From: Zelonia costaricensis
Lineage: Eukaryota; Euglenozoa; Kinetoplastea; Trypanosomatida; Trypanosomatidae
Assembly: GCA_030849075.1 (NCBI GenBank)
Contig: JASAOO010003301.1
Location: forward strand, 1 to 38,241
Direction of reading: 5' to 3'
Length of the DNA stretch: 38,241 nucleotides
A program made the position numbers and the translations under genes. The notes below the pieces were generated by a model, which worked only from the letters and a program-made list of their open reading frames with translations, did not search any database and was not told where the DNA came from. Position 1 is the first letter of the stretch. Each line of letters begins with the position of its first letter. Positions 1 to 8,553 of the stretch are shown in pieces.

Positions 1-1894
1 CGACCTGCCCCACGCTGGGCCGCGGAGGCGGCGGGGCCACCGCAGAGGGTGATGGTGACACCGCAGGCGTCGCCGCGGTTGGGGCAGAGGGGGGTGCAGG
101 CGCCGTTGACGCATCAGCAGCGGGGGAGTCAGCGCGGCTCGCCTTGAGTGGGGTGCTGGCCGACCCGTCGTCCCGTGCGGGGGACAGCGCCGCGCTGCCT
201 TGCGCCGGCACCGACACGGCGGCTTCCTGCGCTGCGCTCCCCTGCCCCTCCTCCGTCACTGGGGCGTCTACGCGACTCGCATCAGCGGCTGGCGCCTGCA
301 CGTCCGCGGTCGGCGTGCGTCCTTCTGCTAGCGCCGTCGTCGCTGCTGTCGCCTCGCACGGCGCGAACACTTCGCCCGCGACGTCCTCGCCCGGGCCTGC
401 GAGAGTTGCGGCGTACCAGCCCAGCACCTCCTCGAGCTCCGCCAGCGCTCCGTGCACCTGCACCTGAGTCTGCGCGCTGAGGTCGGTGCGCTGCTCGGTC
501 ACCTCGAGCACCGCCGTGCAGTGCCGCGCCGACTCCGCCACCACCGCACACCACGGCTCCGTCGCCTCGTTGCGCTCAATGAAGTGCTCCAGCAGCGCCG
601 CCACCTCCTCGCCATCGCCGATCTCGCGCAGAACGCCTTCGCCGGCGAAGGCGTTGCCAGCCACACCGAAGTCCGCGTGCCCTGCCCGAGTCGGCGTGCA
701 CAGCGTGGCGAGGATGGCCGCCACCTGCCGCTCCGTCACGCACTGGCCAACACAGTGCAGCTTCCAGAAGTAGTTAGCCCAAAACACCTCGTCCTTTAGC
801 TTTGCAGGGACAAGGCGGTAGCGGCGAGTGCGCAGCTCGGACGAGGTCAGCAGGTTCTCTTGCACGTCGCGATCGAAGTCGAAGAGGGCGAAGAGTGCGT
901 ACACATCGCTCTCCACCAGGCCAACCTCAGCGAGCAGCGCGACTTCGTCGGCCGCCAGCACCTTCTCGAGCCCGTGCCGGTAGGCGCCGTCGAAGGAGGG
1001 CAGACGCGTGCACACGAGGCTGCGCCACGCCTCTGGCCGCTCCCGCCACTCCTCCGGCGGCCGCTCCCACGGCGGCAGCGGCGGCGCAGCCCCCGTTGCG
1101 GGAAACGCCGAAGACGCGTGCGCGGCGGTGGCGGTGGTCGCCGGTGCACCACCGCCACCCGCAGCCGTGCCGTGCCAGAGCTCCGCGGAGGTCGCGAGCA
1201 CCGACGCGGAGGGGGCCAGCAGTGCGCTGTTCAGGCTCTCCCGGCCCTCGTGGTAGAGGTGGGCGGTGTTGCCCAGCAGCTGCCCGACCGACGACGTGAT
1301 GGCAGAGAAGAAGGAATACGCCGTCGAGGCCGCCTGGTGCAGCGGGACGCTGATGCCCGTCTCGATGGTGACTTGCAAAGTGAACGACTTGGGACTGCCA
1401 CTGACGTAGTGCGAGTTCTGCAGTACGTCGGATGGGATCAGCTCTGCAAAGCTGACCTGCGCGTTGTCCTCGTCGATGACGACGGTGCGGGTGGCACTGA
1501 TCGACTTCTTCGGCGTGGACACGGCGCTGCCCCCGGTCGCAGCTGGCGTCGCCGCGCGGCTCTCGGCGGCGGTCGGTGAGTCGCTGATCGGCAGCACCTC
1601 ACATGTCACGGCGCACCCTCCTGGGCTGTCACTTGGGGTCGCGGAGGTCGGTGACGGCGGCGGCGCGATGAACTCGACGAGCACGCCGAAGGGGTCCTTC
1701 GCAGCGTCGGTGGCAGGCACCAGGCCGCGCAGCAGCACCAGGCGGAACTGGTGGGTGCGGGTCTGCGCGTTGGGCAGCCAGAAGGGGAGGGAGGTGAGCT
1801 TGTTCTGTCGGGTAAGCTCCGCCACCCCGGCGGCCTCCCAGCGGTACACCGACGTGTGCGCGTCGACGTTGCGCACGAACTCCACAGCGGACAT
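1..1894 (-). CDS. BSD domain-containing protein (C-terminus cut by left edge)
   Basis: An open frame of 631 codons runs from an ATG at 1894 off the left edge, so the C-terminus and stop are missing. The start is followed by MSAVEFVRNVDAHTSVYRW, a well-ordered N-terminal region of about 80 residues. Around residues 325-385 there is a BSD-like helical segment whose core, LVPAKLKDEVFWANYFW, carries the family's typical Leu-Val-Pro and Phe-Trp...Tyr-Phe pattern. BSD domains occur in TFIIH p62 and in synapse-associated proteins, but which of these this resembles cannot be told from the sequence. The region after about residue 470 is Ala/Pro/Ser/Thr rich and probably disordered. There are no membrane segments or signal peptide. 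The frame was chosen because it stays open for 1.9 kb while the alternative frames give only short Arg-rich products. The domain call is fairly secure; the function is unknown. Confidence 0.8.
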   Translation of the reverse strand, partial: MSAVEFVRNVDAHTSVYRWEAAGVAELTRQNKLTSLPFWLPNAQTRTHQFRLVLLRGLVPATDAAKDPFGVLVEFIAPPPSPTSATPSDSPGGCAVTCEVLPISDSPTAAESRAATPAATGGSAVSTPKKSISATRTVVIDEDNAQVSFAELIPSDVLQNSHYVSGSPKSFTLQVTIETGISVPLHQAASTAYSFFSAITSSVGQLLGNTAHLYHEGRESLNSALLAPSASVLATSAELWHGTAAGGGGAPATTATAAHASSAFPATGAAPPLPPWERPPEEWRERPEAWRSLVCTRLPSFDGAYRHGLEKVLAADEVALLAEVGLVESDVYALFALFDFDRDVQENLLTSSELRTRRYRLVPAKLKDEVFWANYFWKLHCVGQCVTERQVAAILATLCTPTRAGHADFGVAGNAFAGEGVLREIGDGEEVAALLEHFIERNEATEPWCAVVAESARHCTAVLEVTEQRTDLSAQTQVQVHGALAELEEVLGWYAATLAGPGEDVAGEVFAPCEATAATTALAEGRTPTADVQAPAADASRVDAPVTEEGQGSAAQEAAVSVPAQGSAALSPARDDGSASTPLKASRADSPAADASTAPAPPSAPTAATPAVSPSPSAVAPPPPRPSVGQV

Positions 1895-2654
1895 GAGCGA
1901 CGCGTCAGGAGAGAGAGGGGGGATGTGGGCAGGGGGCGGGAGGCGGGGATGTAGACCCGCGGATGCGCTCGTACAATGGAGAGGCTGAAAGGATCGAAGC
2001 AGTCGTTGCTGCCTGGGTTGTGTGTATGTTTTGGGGGGGAGGGAGGTTGAGGCCCGACGTGGTATCCCCAGCCTCGTGGCGCGAGGGAAAAGGGGGTGGG
2101 AGGCTGACGAGCGTGTAGAGGTGGAGCTTGCCGTGGCACTGTGTGCGATAGGGTTGCAGCAGGGGAGAATGAGGTCGGAGAGAGGATGAGGGCTGTAGCT
2201 CACGACACGTGGGACCTGCGATGGGCAGCGATGACGTCGAGGCGCAGGAGAACGTGAGGCGCATCTGCGGAGTGGGAGAGAGAAACATGGATCGGGTTCG
2301 ATGCGCGCTTGCGTCGCAGCCGGTCTCGTCACGAACGCACGTTTCAGTGACAACGAAAACGCGTTGAGCAGCCGCGGCGTGGGAAATGGAGAAAGCGGTT
2401 TGCATAAACGCGCGCATTTGTGTGTATGTGTGTGTGTGTGGGCACGCCGACACCACGCTTGAGGGCGGGATGGAGGAACACAGAGCGCCAATCGACAGAA
2501 GACGTCGCACGATGCAGTGGAAGCCAACAAACACGGTGCAGCACAGAAAAAGACACCGACACACACAAACACACAAGAGCAGCTCCAAAGCGAGCGGATG
2601 GTGCTCCTCATCACGTCACGCATCTTCATCGCACCCGCTCATACAAGAAGACGC
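1895..2654. other. intergenic spacer with GT tract
   Basis: No gene is seen. The stretch holds a (TG)n microsatellite at about 2419-2440 and a purine-rich stretch at about 1908-1950. On the transcribed strand that stretch is a polypyrimidine tract just upstream of the BSD gene, a plausible trans-splicing signal. The minus-strand frame through 1905-2588 is Cys/Val/Pro rich because of the GT repeat and is not believable as protein. Confidence 0.6.
2419..2440. repeat. (TG)n microsatellite
   Basis: Alternating TG with one TATG interruption, in the spacer upstream of the BSD-domain gene. Confidence 0.9.
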
Positions 2655-3380
2655 TCAGCGTCCGTCCAGGAGGTTAACACTCTCCACAATCACGTCGCTC
2701 ACCATCACCGCGGCTTCTGACATCAGCTTCGCCGCGAGGTGGTCCTTGAAGGGTCCCATGAAGACGCCCTCTCGCCGCGCCTTGGTCAGCAGGATGCCGG
2801 CCGACTGCTCCGCGCACCGCACCCGCGCCACGTGCGCCACCGCCTTCGCGATCACTTCGTTCGGCGGCTCCGCCCCGACGGCGGCGAGGTAGCGCTCCAG
2901 CTGCGCGAAGGGGATCGTGTAGAAGACGGTGACCATAAGGTTGACGACCCCGTCGCACACCGCGACCTCCTCCACAGCGCAGTTGACCGACTCGCCGGGC
3001 AGCTCAAAGACGCCGCGGGGCAGCGTGAAGACACCGAAGAAGGACGACGGCGGCACGAGCAGGCGCGTGCGGCTGCAGTACATGAGCGCGGAGCCCAAGT
3101 ACAGAGTCGGACTGAAGTGTGAGACGCGCGGTAGCACCTCATTGCGCATCTCGCGATCCGCCGATGTGCAGAGCACCGTCTTGCGCCGCGTGTCGTAGAC
3201 GACGGTGATGCAGCGCGGGTGCACGGGAACAGAGCACGTCTGCACCACCTTCCACACGCAAAGCAGCCCAGCGCCGGCCACGGCCAGGGGCAGGAGGCGA
3301 CCGAGACCGCCGCTGCTGCTGCCGCCGCCACGCTTGCCGCCGCCGAGCGGTGGCGCAGGGGACGCGACCGCGTTCGACAT
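2655..3380 (-). CDS. single-TM protein, possible SPFH/Band 7-like body
   Basis: A 241-aa protein with an ATG at 3380, the first in its frame, and a TGA stop at 2655. Residues 1-25 are Gly/Ser rich and basic. Residues 29-48 (LLPLAVAGAGLLCVWKVV) form one likely membrane anchor. The remaining 190 residues are folded-looking, with alternating beta-type strands (residues 57-72, 133-157) followed by helices at 160-230. The order 'N-terminal anchor, beta segment with a VNLMVTVFYTIP strand, then helical tail' recalls SPFH/Band 7 proteins such as stomatin and prohibitin, but I see no diagnostic motif, so this is only a suggestion. Topology is probably N-in with the body on the far side, or a tail held at an organelle surface. 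I do not recognise a named ortholog. The gene itself is convincing: it is the only frame here without Arg/Pro-biased shadow composition. Confidence 0.75.
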   Translation of the reverse strand: MSNAVASPAPPLGGGKRGGGSSSGGLGRLLPLAVAGAGLLCVWKVVQTCSVPVHPRCITVVYDTRRKTVLCTSADREMRNEVLPRVSHFSPTLYLGSALMYCSRTRLLVPPSSFFGVFTLPRGVFELPGESVNCAVEEVAVCDGVVNLMVTVFYTIPFAQLERYLAAVGAEPPNEVIAKAVAHVARVRCAEQSAGILLTKARREGVFMGPFKDHLAAKLMSEAAVMVSDVIVESVNLLDGR

Positions 3381-3698
3381 GCCTGATAGAGGAGAGAACA
3401 GTCAAGCCGCGACAAGAAAGAAAGCGACGCACTGCGGCGACGAGCCGTGTAGGGAGACACAGAGACACGCGCAGCTACGCACACACCAGCACACACGTGT
3501 TTGCGTGAGAGCAGAATAAATGGGGGGAAGACGTCAAGCGGTGGGCGCGTACGAGCCACAGCGAGATGGCGCGGCTGGATGACGGTAGTGGACAAGAGGC
3601 GTCGGTGTCGGCGCGCATGCGGAGGTGTGATGGGAGAAGGCCGCGTGCGGTAAGGCAAGGGAAGGAGGGACGAGGGCAGGACACACAAGTAGGAATGC
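3381..3698. other. intergenic spacer
   Basis: No gene is seen. Purine-rich plus-strand sequence at about 3389-3430 reads as a pyrimidine tract on the transcript, just before the start of the single-TM gene, and is a candidate splice-acceptor region. Confidence 0.5.
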
Positions 3699-4742
3699 TC
3701 ACACACGACGCATGGCTTCGACGGTGTTAAGATGACACTTTGTGTAGAGAGGGCTGACACGGCCCACTGCGAGGCCTCTGCCCATCGCCACGGGTCGCGC
3801 ACCCTGGCGGCTCTGCCCTAGCGAGCTCCACGGTGGCGTTTTCTTCGCCAGACGCAACCTGCTAGGCGCGTGCAGGGAAGGACGTTGCGGCGTACGTGTG
3901 GCTGATGGGGGGGGGGAGTTACTGTAAGAATTGCGTGTGTGCANAAAGGGCGCCGCGCTGTGCTGAAGGCCGCGGTCGTGCAGGTGCTGCAGAATGGCGT
4001 TGACAGCGGCGCCGTAGGTCGGTGCCGGCACCTCCGTCAGCATCCCTGTGCGGCGGTACGCCTCCATCGCGGTTTGGCGCATTGCGAGCTGCGCCGACAG
4101 CCGCCGCTCCTCCGCATCCTCTGGCGCGCGCTTGCGGATGCGTGCGACACGCGTCGCCTCCTCCACGTACAGGAGGAACCCCGCGTCCGGCCTCGCGAGG
4201 TCGTCGGGCCACGCGTACACCGCATCCCCCACCGGCGGCATCGTCAATAGAGTGCTGTGGTTGGCGAGTGCCATCGCGCACGTGGACGTCCACCAGCGAT
4301 CCACCACGACGGTGCTCGCACGCGACGCGGCGAGGATATGCTGGGCGGCGATGTAGTTGGCGGCCGAGTAGAAGGCGCGGGCCACGGCCTCCTCCTGTCC
4401 ACGGAACGACTCGCGCAGCGCAGCGAACTCGGGCGGTGGCGTGCTGAGCGCGACTCCACCAAGCTTCTCCGCCAGGGTGCGGGTGATGAGGGTCTTGCCC
4501 GTGCCGTCCAGGCCCTCGACGAGGATAATCGGGTGCGCGTGGGCGGCCCTTGCGGCGAGGACGGGGTCGGTGCCCAGCGGCGTCAGCGCCTCTGTCTGCT
4601 GGACAAACGCCGTGCAGCTCGAGTTCCACCAGGGTGGTGGGGTGGCAGCGACGGCGTGGAGAACCTTGAGGCAGTCCAGCCGCGAACGGTACACGTTCGT
4701 GCCGCCGTGCAGCGCACGCGCCAGCGATGCAATCGCAGACAT
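3699..4742 (-). CDS. CMPK2-like mitochondrial-type nucleoside monophosphate kinase (thymidylate kinase superfamily)
   Basis: The protein is 347 aa if read from the ATG at 4742 (first in frame) to the stop at 3699. Residues 76-84 form a P-loop (EGLDGTGKT), and residues 148-154 (DRWWTST) are the DR(Y/W)-type base-binding motif. A basic LID-like segment (RIRKRAPEDAEERR) lies at 201-214. The kinase core matches UMP-CMP kinase 2 more closely than the cytosolic thymidylate kinases: it shares the FYSxxNYI helix, the DRxWxST motif and the VYxWPDDL segment. The family phosphorylates dUMP/dCMP/dTMP with ATP. Residues 1-65 could include a mitochondrial presequence (Arg- and Ala-rich, amphipathic), which would fit the human enzyme's location. 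The base at 3943 is N, at residue 267, right where the domain should end. The roughly 80 residues after it look like untranslated sequence, so the true C-terminus is uncertain. Confidence 0.82.
   Translation of the reverse strand: MSAIASLARALHGGTNVYRSRLDCLKVLHAVAATPPPWWNSSCTAFVQQTEALTPLGTDPVLAARAAHAHPIILVEGLDGTGKTLITRTLAEKLGGVALSTPPPEFAALRESFRGQEEAVARAFYSAANYIAAQHILAASRASTVVVDRWWTSTCAMALANHSTLLTMPPVGDAVYAWPDDLARPDAGFLLYVEEATRVARIRKRAPEDAEERRLSAQLAMRQTAMEAYRRTGMLTEVPAPTYGAAVNAILQHLHDRGLQHSAAPFXHTRNSYSNSPPPSATRTPQRPSLHAPSRLRLAKKTPPWSSLGQSRQGARPVAMGRGLAVGRVSPLYTKCHLNTVEAMRRV
3943..3943. other. ambiguous base (N) at end of kinase gene
   Basis: This is the only N in the window. It sits beside a run of ten G (3907-3916) and falls at codon 267 of the CMPK2-like gene. 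If it hides an inserted or deleted base, the protein would end within a few codons (an alternative-frame stop lies at about 3919) instead of at 3699. Confidence 0.95.
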
Positions 4743-5219
4743 GCGCCGACTCGGAGGCGGCAGCGTGCGAGACCCCTGGGAGCTCCCGCGTATCGCGGTG
4801 ACCGAGAGCAGGTGCGGAGGCGCGTCCGTGTGCGGTGTGTGTGTGTGTGTGTGTGTGAGGGGGAGGGGTATGCGGTGGCTCTCAAGTCGTGAGAAGGGAG
4901 GGGAGAGGGGTGCACTGAAAGCACAGCAGCACGGGAAGACAAAGACAGCGACGAGCAGTTTGGATGCGTACACGCTGATGAACGACACGGCGACCTGACG
5001 TTTGCCGGTGCCCGATAAAAGTGGGCATTCCTTCGTCGTAGTCCATACATCTGCTCTACTGCGGCGTCAGCGAGGGGCCCCCCTACGCACACCCGGGCTC
5101 CAGTACTTGTATGTCACACGTGTAGACCCGCGCTGTCTTTGTTGAGCGTCGTCGCGCTGTTCATCGCCCCCCCCCTCTGCCACCAAAGCGCCGGATGCAC
5201 GGTGATGCAGCAACTCCTC
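4743..5219. other. intergenic spacer with GT tract
   Basis: No gene is seen. The kinase frame stays open upstream of its ATG to 4988 but has no earlier ATG and turns into a Thr-His repeat encoded by the GT tract, which marks it as 5' untranslated sequence. Purine-rich plus-strand sequence at 4890-4915 is a candidate pyrimidine tract of the transcript. Confidence 0.6.
4835..4857. repeat. (GT)n microsatellite
   Basis: About eleven uninterrupted GT units, in the probable 5' untranslated region of the CMPK2-like kinase gene. Confidence 0.95.
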
Positions 5220-6281
5220 TCACACTACCATCCAGCCGGGGCAGTAGAGGTGATTGGAGGCCGGGTACGGGTCCTTCACAAACCAACGCGACGGCGCCAC
5301 GACGCGGTGCAGCGGGCTGCGGTTGAGGTACGCGGCCCACCACGAGAAAGTTGAGTTGGCCATCACGACGTCGTTGCACTGCGCCATCATGAGCAGTTCC
5401 AGCACTTCCCGCGGCATCGAGGCTTCCACCGACGAGGCTGACGGCACCGCAGCGGCGCTGCTAGACTCCGTCGCGGGGCTGACAAGGCTCACACGGAGCG
5501 CACCGCTGCTGCCGTACTTGACGCGAAAGAAGCCAGCCACCGTCTGCCCAAAGCGCTCTTCGTCACAAAACACGAGAAGGTGCAGCGGTGGACGTGACGA
5601 CGACGAAACCGGCGTGGCTGCATGCGCATCGCCCCCAGCCGGCAAGACGAGGTGATCGGCCAGCGGTGACGCCGAGTGCGGCCCGGGCTGATGCAGGAGA
5701 AGCCCACCGAGCAGCTGCCGCACCGCGACGTCGTAGTAGGACACGACATCCAGCTGCTCGAAGATGTCGGCGAAGCGCGTGTAGTCGCCGCGGCGCACGT
5801 GCAGGGCGACGGTGTGACAGGCGTCCGCGCAGTAGCAGCGGGAGAGATGCGCCCGTGCGTGCCGCCAGAGGGTGGACGGGATGACAGCGGCCATGACGGC
5901 GAAGTCGTCGAAGAACGCGTCGCTCTGGAAGAAGCCAATCATGTTGTAGACGCACGGCTGCGACGCGTCGAGCCGCACCTTGCGCACCGGCCGCGTCTCG
6001 GGCACCGTGACGGTCTTCATCGGCGCAAAGGAGGTCGATGCGCCGGGGGCGCACGTCTGCACGCCATGCTGATGCAGGTCGCGGAAGACAGAGTCCCAGT
6101 ACGTCGGGCGCGGCGCCTCGGCGCTGCTGCTGAGCGGCGCTGCCTCAACGAACGCGGGGATGCCAGTGCGGTGCGAAGTGGCGAGTAGGTTGGCCATAAG
6201 AAAGAGCTGGTTGCCAAGGCCCCCCACAATGTTCGTGGTGAGGTGGGCCGCTGCCGCAGCCCCTGCGCGTGGCGCGGACAT
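5220..6281 (-). CDS. GT11-type alpha-1,2-fucosyltransferase-like glycosyltransferase
   Basis: A 353-aa protein. Residues 17-27 (NIVGGLGNQLF) match the N-terminal GGLGNQ motif of family GT11. Residues 161-167 (HVRRGDY) are the classic HxRRxD donor-binding motif of alpha-1,2/alpha-1,6 fucosyltransferases. Residues 309-315 (NSTFSWW) are the conserved C-terminal motif. Together these predict GDP-fucose-dependent fucosyl transfer. Trypanosoma brucei and Leishmania have a related FUT1 reported to act, unusually, in the mitochondrion; whether this is the ortholog cannot be settled here. An in-frame TAG lies directly before the ATG (6282-6284), so the N-terminus cannot be longer. It lacks a signal anchor: only a short Ala-rich stretch (residues 4-13) precedes the catalytic motif. 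There is a variable insert at about 190-235 and an Ala/Ser-rich insert at about 270-290. Confidence 0.87.
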   Translation of the reverse strand: MSAPRAGAAAAAHLTTNIVGGLGNQLFLMANLLATSHRTGIPAFVEAAPLSSSAEAPRPTYWDSVFRDLHQHGVQTCAPGASTSFAPMKTVTVPETRPVRKVRLDASQPCVYNMIGFFQSDAFFDDFAVMAAVIPSTLWRHARAHLSRCYCADACHTVALHVRRGDYTRFADIFEQLDVVSYYDVAVRQLLGGLLLHQPGPHSASPLADHLVLPAGGDAHAATPVSSSSRPPLHLLVFCDEERFGQTVAGFFRVKYGSSGALRVSLVSPATESSSAAAVPSASSVEASMPREVLELLMMAQCNDVVMANSTFSWWAAYLNRSPLHRVVAPSRWFVKDPYPASNHLYCPGWMVV

Positions 6282-7076
6282 CTAGGGCTGCGTGTATGGA
6301 GGTGCTCGTGCGGACTCGTACGCGAGCTATGAGGCGAGTGTGCACACACGCCCGCATGAGCGGGTCGGTGACGAGAAACGCGATGACGGGGAGAAAGCGG
6401 GAGAAGAAGTAAGTGCTGCTGTGCCGAAGCTGCCACGGCTGTGGGGCGGAGGGGGAGGTCCGCGGCACCGTGGCTCCGCTGGAGCCGCGTGTAAAGGTCG
6501 AGGGATCACCGGCACGCGAGACGCAACAAGCCGCAGTTTTCGTGCAGCGGGCCCTCTGGCCTCCAGGACGTCAGCGCGCATCTGCCACCGGCCCCTGCCC
6601 CATGCGCAGTCCCTTCGCGGACGCCGATGCATCAACCTCGTCTCTCCTGCCTCGCCCTCGTGCCATCACAGCGAGCACAGACACCTGCTGTGCTTCCCTT
6701 GAGTGCGATCCAGCGACCTAATCCTAACGATGGCAGAGTGCAGGCATGACGCCAAGCCTCCCCTCTCCTTCTTGTTCGTTTGATTAAAAACTTGTGACTC
6801 AGCATAAGGCGATGACAGTGATAAGCTTGACGGCGCGCACGTGCGACGGGACCGCGCGAGCAGGTGTACGTGTTATTCGCTCGCAGCGCGTGCTTTGTGT
6901 GAGGGAGAGGGGAGGACTGTAGAGCACGTGCATTCCATGGCGTGGAGCTGAGGAGCTGCAGCAAGCTGGAAGGAGAGGTGACGTTGATGCACGTCCTCCG
7001 TGAATGCCGGACGGACCCCCGCATCGCCCCGCGCTGCCCGCAGCTCAGTGTCACCCCTCACTCGTGCTCCCCGTCG
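6282..7076. other. intergenic spacer
   Basis: No gene is seen. Purine-rich plus-strand sequence at about 6384-6412 (GAGAAAGCGGGAGAAGAAG) is a candidate trans-splice pyrimidine tract for the fucosyltransferase transcript. Open frames here are short and His/Arg/Pro biased. Confidence 0.5.
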
Positions 7077-7715
7077 CTATGACTTGGTGTCGCGGTGTTT
7101 GATGCTCTTCTGGTCCATCAGCATCTGCAACTCGCCGTTCTCGGCCATCTTCAAAATGATGTCGACGCCACCAGCGAACTCGCCCTTCACAAACACCTGC
7201 GGAATCGTCGGCCACTCGCTCACCTCCTTCACGTAGCTGCGCACGACGGGGTGGGCGAGCACGTCGAAGGACGTGTACTCGACCCCGAGCGCCTCCATCA
7301 CGTCGATCATCTTCTTTGAAAAGGCGCACATCGGGGCCTCCGGGACGCCCTTGATGAAGACCACGATGTCCTCGTCGCGAATCGTGTCGCGGATGTCCTT
7401 CTTGATCATCGCAATCTCGTCATCAGCGAGGTCGGTCGCCACCATGCGCGGCTGGAAGTCGGGGTGTGTCTCCTCCAGGTCGTCAACGTCACCGCCCATG
7501 CTCGGCGGCTGCGGCGGCGTCGCCGACGACGTCGTCGTGCTCGGCGCGAGACGCGGGCGGGTGGAGGAGGAGACGGCACGCGTCGTGCACACGAGCGGCC
7601 GGTGCGCCTGCGCTGCTGTAGAGAGAAGCGAGGCCGACGGGGCCCACGCCATCGCCCCCACCCCGCCGTAGCGGCGCAGCGTGTGTCGCAGCAAGGTGCG
7701 TGACGCGTGCTGCAT
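7077..7715 (-). CDS. 1-C-Grx1: monothiol glutaredoxin, mitochondrial 1-C-Grx1 type
   Basis: A 212-aa protein with an ATG at 7715, the first in frame. Residues 1-60 are rich in Arg, Ser, Thr and Ala with almost no acidic residues (MQHASRTLLRHTLRRYGG), a good mitochondrial presequence. The glutaredoxin domain covers about 97-205. Glutathione-binding elements are visible: IKG with its Lys at 122, the active site CAFS at 130-133, TIPQVF at 170-175, and GGVD at 182-185. Most monothiol glutaredoxins have CGFS; trypanosomatid mitochondrial 1-C-Grx1 is known to vary here (CAYS in T. brucei), and CAFS fits that branch. The family carries a [2Fe-2S] cluster with glutathione and serves iron-sulfur protein maturation. 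The region between presequence and domain (60-95) is acidic and probably a linker. No internal deletions are seen. Confidence 0.93.
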   Translation of the reverse strand: MQHASRTLLRHTLRRYGGVGAMAWAPSASLLSTAAQAHRPLVCTTRAVSSSTRPRLAPSTTTSSATPPQPPSMGGDVDDLEETHPDFQPRMVATDLADDEIAMIKKDIRDTIRDEDIVVFIKGVPEAPMCAFSKKMIDVMEALGVEYTSFDVLAHPVVRSYVKEVSEWPTIPQVFVKGEFAGGVDIILKMAENGELQMLMDQKSIKHRDTKS

Positions 7716-8553
7716 GATGAATAGCCGAGTGCACTCACTTACACGTGTGCGTGTAGGGGGAGTACACACGCACGGATTGGGAAACGCTAACGAGGTGTCG
7801 CGCCGTTGGGACCTGTGGTGGGTCGCGTGAAAGATTGGGTGATGCGTAGGAAGGGAAGGGTCTGGGGGACGGGCCGGGGTGTGTTGCTGTGTGTACTGGT
7901 GTGCAATGCAGTTGTAGCGAATGGGGGAGTGGGGTTGGCGCAGGTGGAGCGGCGGCGTCTTCCGCTCGGGAAGTAGAGGGGGTTAAGGAGGCAGGCCTGC
8001 AGGTGCGACGTGCGGGCGGACACACTCGCACGACGCGCAGTGCAGGGGCTGCGTGTGCCACCTCCTCTTGCACGTCTAGGAGAGGAGAAGAGAAAAACGG
8101 CGCAGGCCGCCATCCTCGACGTCTGGGGTGCAGAGACAAGCGCAGACACACGCAGACACACATCCGCGTTCCACACGCCGTACTTCGAAAAGCGCAGCTT
8201 CCGATTCACGATCATGTTCATCGCTGTGGTGTCGTCGTGTACAGGGGGATGCACGCGAAAGAGCTGGGCAGCGAGGAGACAAAGGAAAGGAGACGGGAAC
8301 ATCTAGCTGGCGCGCACGCCGGAACAATGAACGGTGTAAAGGGGGGGGGCGCAGCAGCCGCAGGATTGCCCATCTGGCGCTGCGTGGCCGCACGAGGAGA
8401 CACTCGAGGTGGTGGGCGGCCGCAAGTTCGACCGCGGTTGCCTAAGCGGCGCCCTGCTCCCGCTCCCCCGTTGCTGGATCGCACAGACCGATTCACAGAC
8501 ACACACACACACACACGCCGAAGTCGACGCGCAGAGGTGCCCGCAATTGATCG
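7716..8553. other. intergenic spacer
   Basis: No gene is seen. It contains a G9 run (8341-8349) and an (AC)n tract at 8499-8517 close to the end of the next upstream gene, where it would lie in that gene's 3' untranslated region. Confidence 0.55.
8499..8517. repeat. (AC)n microsatellite
   Basis: About nine AC units starting some 37 bases past the stop codon of the 712-aa protein gene, hence in its predicted 3' untranslated region (reads as GU on the transcript). Confidence 0.9.

Noticed and set aside
144..1988. Many plus-strand open frames over the BSD gene
   Set aside because: Arg/Ala/Pro-rich or Ser/Thr-rich products in antisense register to a minus-strand gene that stays open for 1.9 kb with ordered domains; typical GC-rich shadows.
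1905..2588. 227-aa minus-strand frame
   Set aside because: Cys/Val run comes from the GT microsatellite; no ordered segments; lies in a pyrimidine-rich spacer.
4743..4988. N-terminal extension of the CMPK2-like kinase
   Set aside because: No ATG before 4742 (the frame opens on GTG) and the stretch encodes a Thr-His repeat from the GT tract, so it is untranslated.
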